A DNA stretch of 10,805 nt from Campylobacterota bacterium (GTDB lineage: Bacteria > Campylobacterota > Campylobacteria > Campylobacterales > Sulfurovaceae): positions 1-10,805 of the forward strand of contig QMKU01000021.1 in NCBI GenBank assembly GCA_003646525.1, in the 5' to 3' direction. Below the pieces are notes generated by a model. That model searched no databases. It was not told the DNA's origin and saw nothing but the letters and a program-made list of their open reading frames with translations. The position numbers were made by a program, and so were the translations under genes. Below, in pieces: positions 6,383-10,805 of the stretch (positions are counted from its first letter, which is position 1; each line of letters begins with the position of its first letter).

Positions 6383-7807
6383 TTACTTCGTTAAAATTTC
6401 AACTGGAACAAGAATTTTTGGGTATTTTTCGAGTGTTAAAAGATAATTCTGAACTTTCGTCGAAATGAAATTAAAAATTGACTTCCTTCTCATCTGCTGA
6501 TTAAAAGCAGAGATTTGGATAATATTATGCAAGCTATGGAGTTTTCGCACAGGATTGACACTCTCTTGGTCGATCACAACTTCATAGTTAAAAATTTGTG
6601 CAAGTGTTTCATAGTGTTCAATAATTTTCTTTTTGCTTTTAAAATCACCCTCTGGATCGAAGTCACACAGATGCAGAGTCAGACCAAGACTTTCAGAGAA
6701 ATCAATCGCAGTGGAAGAGATAGATTCCATCTCGGCCTCATCAGTGACCAATACAACACTCTCTTTGATACTATGAAGCGACTTGTCACCAAAGAGATAG
6801 ACAAGCTTTTTGAGTTCAAATATCTCTTTTACCAAATTAAGTTTTTCAAAAGTATCAATACTATTGAGAAGCAGTCCGATATCAAACTTCTGTATATCAT
6901 ATTCGATGAGAGTCATTATTCCTATCGTATCATAACAAATATGAATTATGATATCTTCTCTCTCCTCCTCTTTCAAAATTTTGATCAAATCAAAATCTGA
7001 AGGATTAATAATCCTCACAAAAAGTAATTTTTTTTCCAGCTGATCCATCAAATAGATACTCTCTTTGAGATAGGTCAATGCCTTACTCTTGTCATGGGTT
7101 AAATCAAGTATGAGATAAAGATTTCTACCAAAAGGTTCAGGGAAAAGCCCTATACGCCTATTGATACTTTTATAAATACCTTCCAATACCCTTGGCTTGC
7201 CTATCACCAAGAGAGTATCATTGGGATAAATCATAGTAGCACTGGTAGGGATAATCTGCTTTTTATTACGATAGATTGCAGCTATTTTCCATTTTCTCTG
7301 TGCGATAGAACCTGCATGCCTATAAGAATAACTACTTCCAAAAGGCACCAAGATTTCCATAATTTCACCTTCACCCAAACCTACATTCTGTGCGACTACA
7401 GGTACATTAGGCAGATGATCATAGAGATGCGAAGCCATGAGCTGCTGTTCGTTGATAAGTGTAGTATTGTCTGTATTTTCATATAGTTCATCCCATTTGT
7501 CCAATAATACAATGCGTATTTTTGGATCTATCTGACGAACATTCTTCAGTGAGTAGAGAGCATCATCTTTCTCCTCCATAACAATAAAAACCATCATAAA
7601 TTTAGTTTCAGACATCAAAGCAAGCAATTTGCTATAACTGGTCGGATCTGTATGGTATAAAGGAGTCGTATGACTCATTTTTTCGGGAAAGACTCCCTCT
7701 TTGTAACATACAACTTGGTACTGGTTGTCAGCAATTCGTGTCTTGTTGACCCACTCAAGAAAATTTCTAGCAGTAGGTCCATCAGCGAGAATCAATATAT
7801 TTTTCAT
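6383..7807 (-). CDS. TrkA/RCK-domain-like cytoplasmic protein (COG3400-type), function unknown
   Basis: A 474-aa soluble protein without membrane segments. The N-terminus (MKNILILADG, about 1-120) looks like a Rossmann RCK_N/TrkA_N fold, but the glycine motif is degenerate (ADGPTAR instead of GxGxxG), so NAD or nucleotide binding is doubtful. Residues about 135-205 resemble a TrkA_C (RCK_C) domain: GLGEGEIMEILVPFGSSY, then the terminal NDTLLVIGKP. The C-terminal half (about 228-474) has alternating strand/helix character, possibly a second Rossmann or UspA-like unit; I do not recognise it firmly. RCK proteins gate potassium channels or transporters in response to ligands, and the downstream MscS gene hints at ion homeostasis, but no potassium channel is encoded here. 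The start ATG 7807 has AAGAG 4 nt upstream. It is the first gene of the minus-strand run, divergent from tgt. I recall a relative at this place in H. pylori (HP0282). Confidence 0.7.
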   Translation of the reverse strand: MKNILILADGPTARNFLEWVNKTRIADNQYQVVCYKEGVFPEKMSHTTPLYHTDPTSYSKLLALMSETKFMMVFIVMEEKDDALYSLKNVRQIDPKIRIVLLDKWDELYENTDNTTLINEQQLMASHLYDHLPNVPVVAQNVGLGEGEIMEILVPFGSSYSYRHAGSIAQRKWKIAAIYRNKKQIIPTSATMIYPNDTLLVIGKPRVLEGIYKSINRRIGLFPEPFGRNLYLILDLTHDKSKALTYLKESIYLMDQLEKKLLFVRIINPSDFDLIKILKEEEREDIIIHICYDTIGIMTLIEYDIQKFDIGLLLNSIDTFEKLNLVKEIFELKKLVYLFGDKSLHSIKESVVLVTDEAEMESISSTAIDFSESLGLTLHLCDFDPEGDFKSKKKIIEHYETLAQIFNYEVVIDQESVNPVRKLHSLHNIIQISAFNQQMRRKSIFNFISTKVQNYLLTLEKYPKILVPVEILTK

Positions 7808-7811
7808 TTAA

Positions 7812-9008
<1,197 letters not shown>

Positions 9009-9050
9009 CAGATAAAGAGTAGCAGTTACATAATACCAAATTTTACTCTA

Positions 9051-9130
9051 GTTCCCATCGCTCCTGCGTGGGAATTCATACTTAACATTGAGATACGCCC
9101 CATATACATTCCCACCAAGATGGTGGGAAC
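9051..9130. repeat. Palindromic REP/BIME-like element with GTTCCCA/TGGGAAC ends, copy 1
   Basis: An 80-bp unit bounded by GTTCCCA (9051-9057) and TGGGAAC (9124-9130). It contains two hairpins: TTCCCA (9052-9057) with TGGGAA (9069-9074) around CGC-TCCT-GCG, and TTCCCACCA (9109-9117) with TGGTGGGAA (9121-9129) around a 3-nt loop. The inner arms TGGGAAT (9069-9075) and ATTCCCA (9108-9114) can also pair, so the element can fold in several ways. This form resembles the REP-type GTTCCCA...TGGGAACGAG repeats common in Proteobacteria, which are mobilised by RAYT/TnpA-REP enzymes (family knowledge from memory). No transposase is encoded in the window. Confidence 0.8.
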
Positions 9131-9138
9131 GAGACAAA
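9059..9138. repeat. 80-bp direct repeat, copy 1
   Basis: It matches 9228-9307 at 78 of 80 positions with an offset of exactly 169 bp; only CG at 9067-9068 versus TA at 9236-9237 differ. The near identity outside the hairpin arms, including the unpaired middle, indicates recent duplication or repeated insertion of the same element. Confidence 0.95.
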
Positions 9139-9142
9139 GCTT

Positions 9143-9201
9143 GTAGGGGTAGCCCTATGTGGCTACCCTAATTAGGGCAACCACACAGGGATTGCCCCTA
9201 C
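9143..9201. repeat. 59-bp imperfect palindrome (GTAGGGG...CCCCTAC element)
   Basis: The ends GTAGGGG (9143-9149) and CCCCTAC (9195-9201) are inverted, and the centre CCCTAATTAGGG (9166-9177) is a perfect 12-bp palindrome. The arms match along most of their length with one gap and several transitions, such as TAG against TTG or CTA against CAA. It is a different family from the GTTCCCA element on either side and looks like a small non-coding mobile palindrome that sits between the two direct-repeat copies. Confidence 0.85.
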
Positions 9202-9227
9202 GATAATTCCTTATTTCATTGGCATTA

Positions 9228-9307
9228 CGCTCCTGTATGGGAATTCATACTTAACATTGAGATACGCCCCATATACATTCCCACCAAGATGGTGGGAACG
9301 AGACAAA
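9228..9307. repeat. 80-bp direct repeat, copy 2 (element with degraded left end)
   Basis: The second copy of the unit at 9059-9138. It keeps the strong hairpin TTCCCACCA (9278-9286) / TGGTGGGAA (9290-9298) but has lost the left GTTCCCA arm: the sequence before it reads GGCATTACGC, and the loop side has TA instead of CG. It ends 16 nt before the gspF stop codon, so the hairpin lies about 25 nt downstream of gspF and may protect or end that transcript; no T-run follows. Confidence 0.95.
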
Positions 9308-9323
9308 ACTCTCTCTTCCTCTA

Positions 9324-10571
9324 TTATCCTTTGGCTGCTTTTCCGAGATCCCACATTGGCATAAAGATACCCAAAGCCATCAAGAGTACCAATCCCGCAA
9401 TAAAAAACATCATGATAGGTTCAATATAGGTGGAGAGATTGTCGATGATATCCTGAAATTGCATATTGTAATACTCTGTTACTTTAACCATCATAGCATC
9501 TAGCTGACCGCCCGCTTCTCCGGCTTTAATCATTTGAAGGAGCATATTTTCAAACATACCAGTCTTGTCAAATGATTCAGCCAAACTCATACCCCGTCCG
9601 ATATTGGCATTTACCGCTTCGAGTTTCACCTTCATAGCACTATTAGTTACCATCCCCACAGATGTATCAAGTGCCTCTGATACGGGAATACCTGCTCTGA
9701 TTAGCTCACCAAAGACCAAGGTATAGGTATACATAGTAGAGAGAAAAACAACTTTATTGATAAGATAAAAGCGTGGATGTATTAATATTTTATCAATTAG
9801 ATATTTAAAGTCTTTGCTACTTTTATAAAAATGAAGAAGTGAATAGACCCCAACAAAGATTGCGGCTATAATATAGAGACCATAATTGCTCAAGCCATGT
9901 TCCAAAGCCAGAAGTATCCTTGTTGGCAGAGGGAGTTCAGTTTTGAATTTATCAAATATCTCTTTAAATTTGGGCACAACTACCATAATTAAAATTGTAA
10001 AAGCGATTCCCATCGCCGTTAATGTAATCATGGGAGCTCGGATCGCTTTTTTAAACTTTGCGGTATTATTTCTTAAGTTCTCAAGCATATCTGCTAGCGT
10101 ATGGTAAGCTCCTGAAATATTACCAGTTCTCTCTCCTAGCTTTGTCATAGCTACTGCAACATGACCGAACTCTTCAGTAAATTGCTCAAAAGAATCAGAA
10201 AGATTTTTACCTGCATTGATATCATTACTAATGACATTATACATCTCTTTGAGCTGAGGATTCATTGTACTTTTTGCTACATCAATTAAGGTATCATTGA
10301 TAGCGATACCAGCATCTGTCATGACTGCAATTTGGCGTATGGTTGAAATTTTATCATTAACATCTATCTTGCCTTTGAAAGCCTTCTGTAAACCTTTTGT
10401 AAAATTTCCAATAGTATCTTCTAATGGTGCAGAGGTCTCTACTGCCTTAATAATAATCACACCCATAAACTTCGATTTTGCCAAACCTATTGCCGCCATT
10501 TTATCGTTACCCTGGACTGTCTCTACACGCTTTTTTCCCTTTTCCATTATTGTTACATTAAAATATTTCAT
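9324..10571 (-). CDS. Type II secretion / type IV pilus inner-membrane platform protein, GspF/PilC family
   Basis: A polytopic inner-membrane protein of 415 aa with the two-fold T2SSF layout. Repeat 1 is about 75-200 (IRQIAVMTDAGIAINDTL ... KLGERTGNISGAY, then TM about 179-199). A linker TM follows at about 228-248. Repeat 2 is about 275-405 (YTLVFGELIRAGIPVSEAL ... MIKAGEAGGQLDAMM, then TM about 384-404 ending GIFMPMWDL). GspF/PilC sits at the centre of the assembly machine and couples the GspE/PilB ATPase to pilin movement. The ATG follows the gspE stop with no gap (TAA-ATG), with GAGG 6 nt upstream at 10578-10581. The sequence alone does not show whether it serves secretion or a pilus, so no symbol is given. 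The length is normal and both repeats look complete. Confidence 0.92.
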   Translation of the reverse strand: MKYFNVTIMEKGKKRVETVQGNDKMAAIGLAKSKFMGVIIIKAVETSAPLEDTIGNFTKGLQKAFKGKIDVNDKISTIRQIAVMTDAGIAINDTLIDVAKSTMNPQLKEMYNVISNDINAGKNLSDSFEQFTEEFGHVAVAMTKLGERTGNISGAYHTLADMLENLRNNTAKFKKAIRAPMITLTAMGIAFTILIMVVVPKFKEIFDKFKTELPLPTRILLALEHGLSNYGLYIIAAIFVGVYSLLHFYKSSKDFKYLIDKILIHPRFYLINKVVFLSTMYTYTLVFGELIRAGIPVSEALDTSVGMVTNSAMKVKLEAVNANIGRGMSLAESFDKTGMFENMLLQMIKAGEAGGQLDAMMVKVTEYYNMQFQDIIDNLSTYIEPIMMFFIAGLVLLMALGIFMPMWDLGKAAKG

Positions 10572-10805
10572 TTACAACCTCGCTACTCTAAAAACTTCAT
10601 CTATTGTCGTATCTCCAGCCAAGGCTTTGATAATACCATCTTCAAACATAGAGACAAACCCCTCCTGAATTGCCTGTTTGGTCATCTCTTCTTTCGACGC
10701 ACCTGCAGCAATCATCCGCGATAGTGTATCGCTGATAGGCAAAACTTCTGATATCATCTCTCGACCCATATAGCCAGAGTGCTGACACTCTTTGCAACCT
10801 TCACC
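10572..10805 (-). CDS. GspE/PilB-type secretion ATPase, C-terminal end (partial, N-terminus outside window)
   Basis: The reading frame stays open to the window edge, so the gene is cut there and does not begin at the internal ATG 10769. The visible 77 residues start GEGCKECQHSGYMGREMI, which carries the second CXXC pair of the zinc-binding tetracysteine motif typical of GspE/PilB ATPases (GCxxCxxTGYxGR); the first pair, the Walker motifs and the Asp and His boxes must lie beyond the edge. The remainder (isEvLpisdtLsrmI... then QEGFVSMFEDGIIKALAGDTT) matches the usual family C-terminus, including the M-xx-DG-xxKa-xG-xTt pattern before the end. It powers pilin or pseudopilin assembly by ATP hydrolysis in the cytoplasm. 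Its stop directly abuts the gspF start, so the two form an operon. Confidence 0.92.
   Translation of the reverse strand, partial: GEGCKECQHSGYMGREMISEVLPISDTLSRMIAAGASKEEMTKQAIQEGFVSMFEDGIIKALAGDTTIDEVFRVARL

Noticed and set aside
6515..7000. Plus-strand 161-aa open frame
   Set aside because: It lies wholly antisense to the TrkA-like gene, has no ribosome site or recognisable domain, and has the composition of a shadow frame.
7028..7035. A8 run in the TrkA-like gene as a phase-variation tract
   Set aside because: Eight adenines encoding Lys-Lys are common in AT-rich genes, and similar 7-8 base runs occur throughout the window.
9059..9307. CRISPR array from two 80-bp repeats
   Set aside because: There are only two copies, the repeat is far too long, the interval between them is itself palindromic, and no cas genes are nearby.
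9009..9323. Small RNA or tRNA gene in the 315-bp gap
   Set aside because: All visible structure is explained by REP-like palindromes; no cloverleaf, CCA end or promoter-like box with a following terminator was found.
10297..10668. Plus-strand 123-aa open frame
   Set aside because: Antisense to gspF and gspE; its hydrophobic content mirrors the opposite coding strand.
10572..10769. A separate 65-aa small protein beginning at ATG 10769
   Set aside because: The frame is open to the window edge and the codons upstream encode the CKEC zinc motif of GspE, so it is the tail of a larger gene.

Overview
The window looks like a chromosomal segment of a Campylobacterota (former Epsilonproteobacteria) bacterium, most likely a free-living, sulfur-oxidiser-type member such as Sulfurovum or Sulfurimonas. 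The evidence is the AT-rich coding style and the gene set BioV / FtsH-like / MtaB / MscS / AroB / TrkA-like / Tgt. From memory, the same genes sit together in Helicobacter pylori (around HP0281-HP0287). Genus placement is an inference; no search could be run.

Layout. Positions 1-113 hold a perfect 24-bp stem, 3-nt loop palindrome downstream of the first operon. From 7807 down to 114 six genes run on the minus strand: a TrkA/RCK-like protein, aroB, an MscS-family channel, mtaB, an FtsH-like AAA+ membrane ATPase and bioV. A 68-nt gap separates the first two. From aroB onward the genes overlap or lie 2 nt apart, so this block is almost certainly one translationally coupled operon. A 76-bp divergent promoter region (7808-7883) separates it from tgt on the plus strand. 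tgt converges on a type II secretion / type IV pilus-like pair (gspF, and gspE continuing past the right edge). The 315-bp gap between them (9009-9323) holds no gene and is filled by two kinds of palindromic repeat.

How the genes work together. MtaB (ms2t6A37) and Tgt (queuosine at G34) both modify tRNA anticodon loops. AroB makes 3-dehydroquinate for aromatic synthesis. BioV would free pimeloyl-ACP for biotin synthesis. MscS and the RCK-like protein point to osmotic or ion homeostasis. GspE and GspF are the ATPase and inner-membrane platform of a pilus or secretion machine.

The most notable observation is that the FtsH-like protein keeps two membrane segments, a complete AAA+ motor and the pore aromatic, but its HEXXH zinc-protease motif is gone (YQGAKA where YHEAGH is expected). 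It should therefore be a membrane unfoldase or adaptor without FtsH-type proteolysis. No clear new multi-gene defence system, CRISPR array, RNA gene or prophage is visible.
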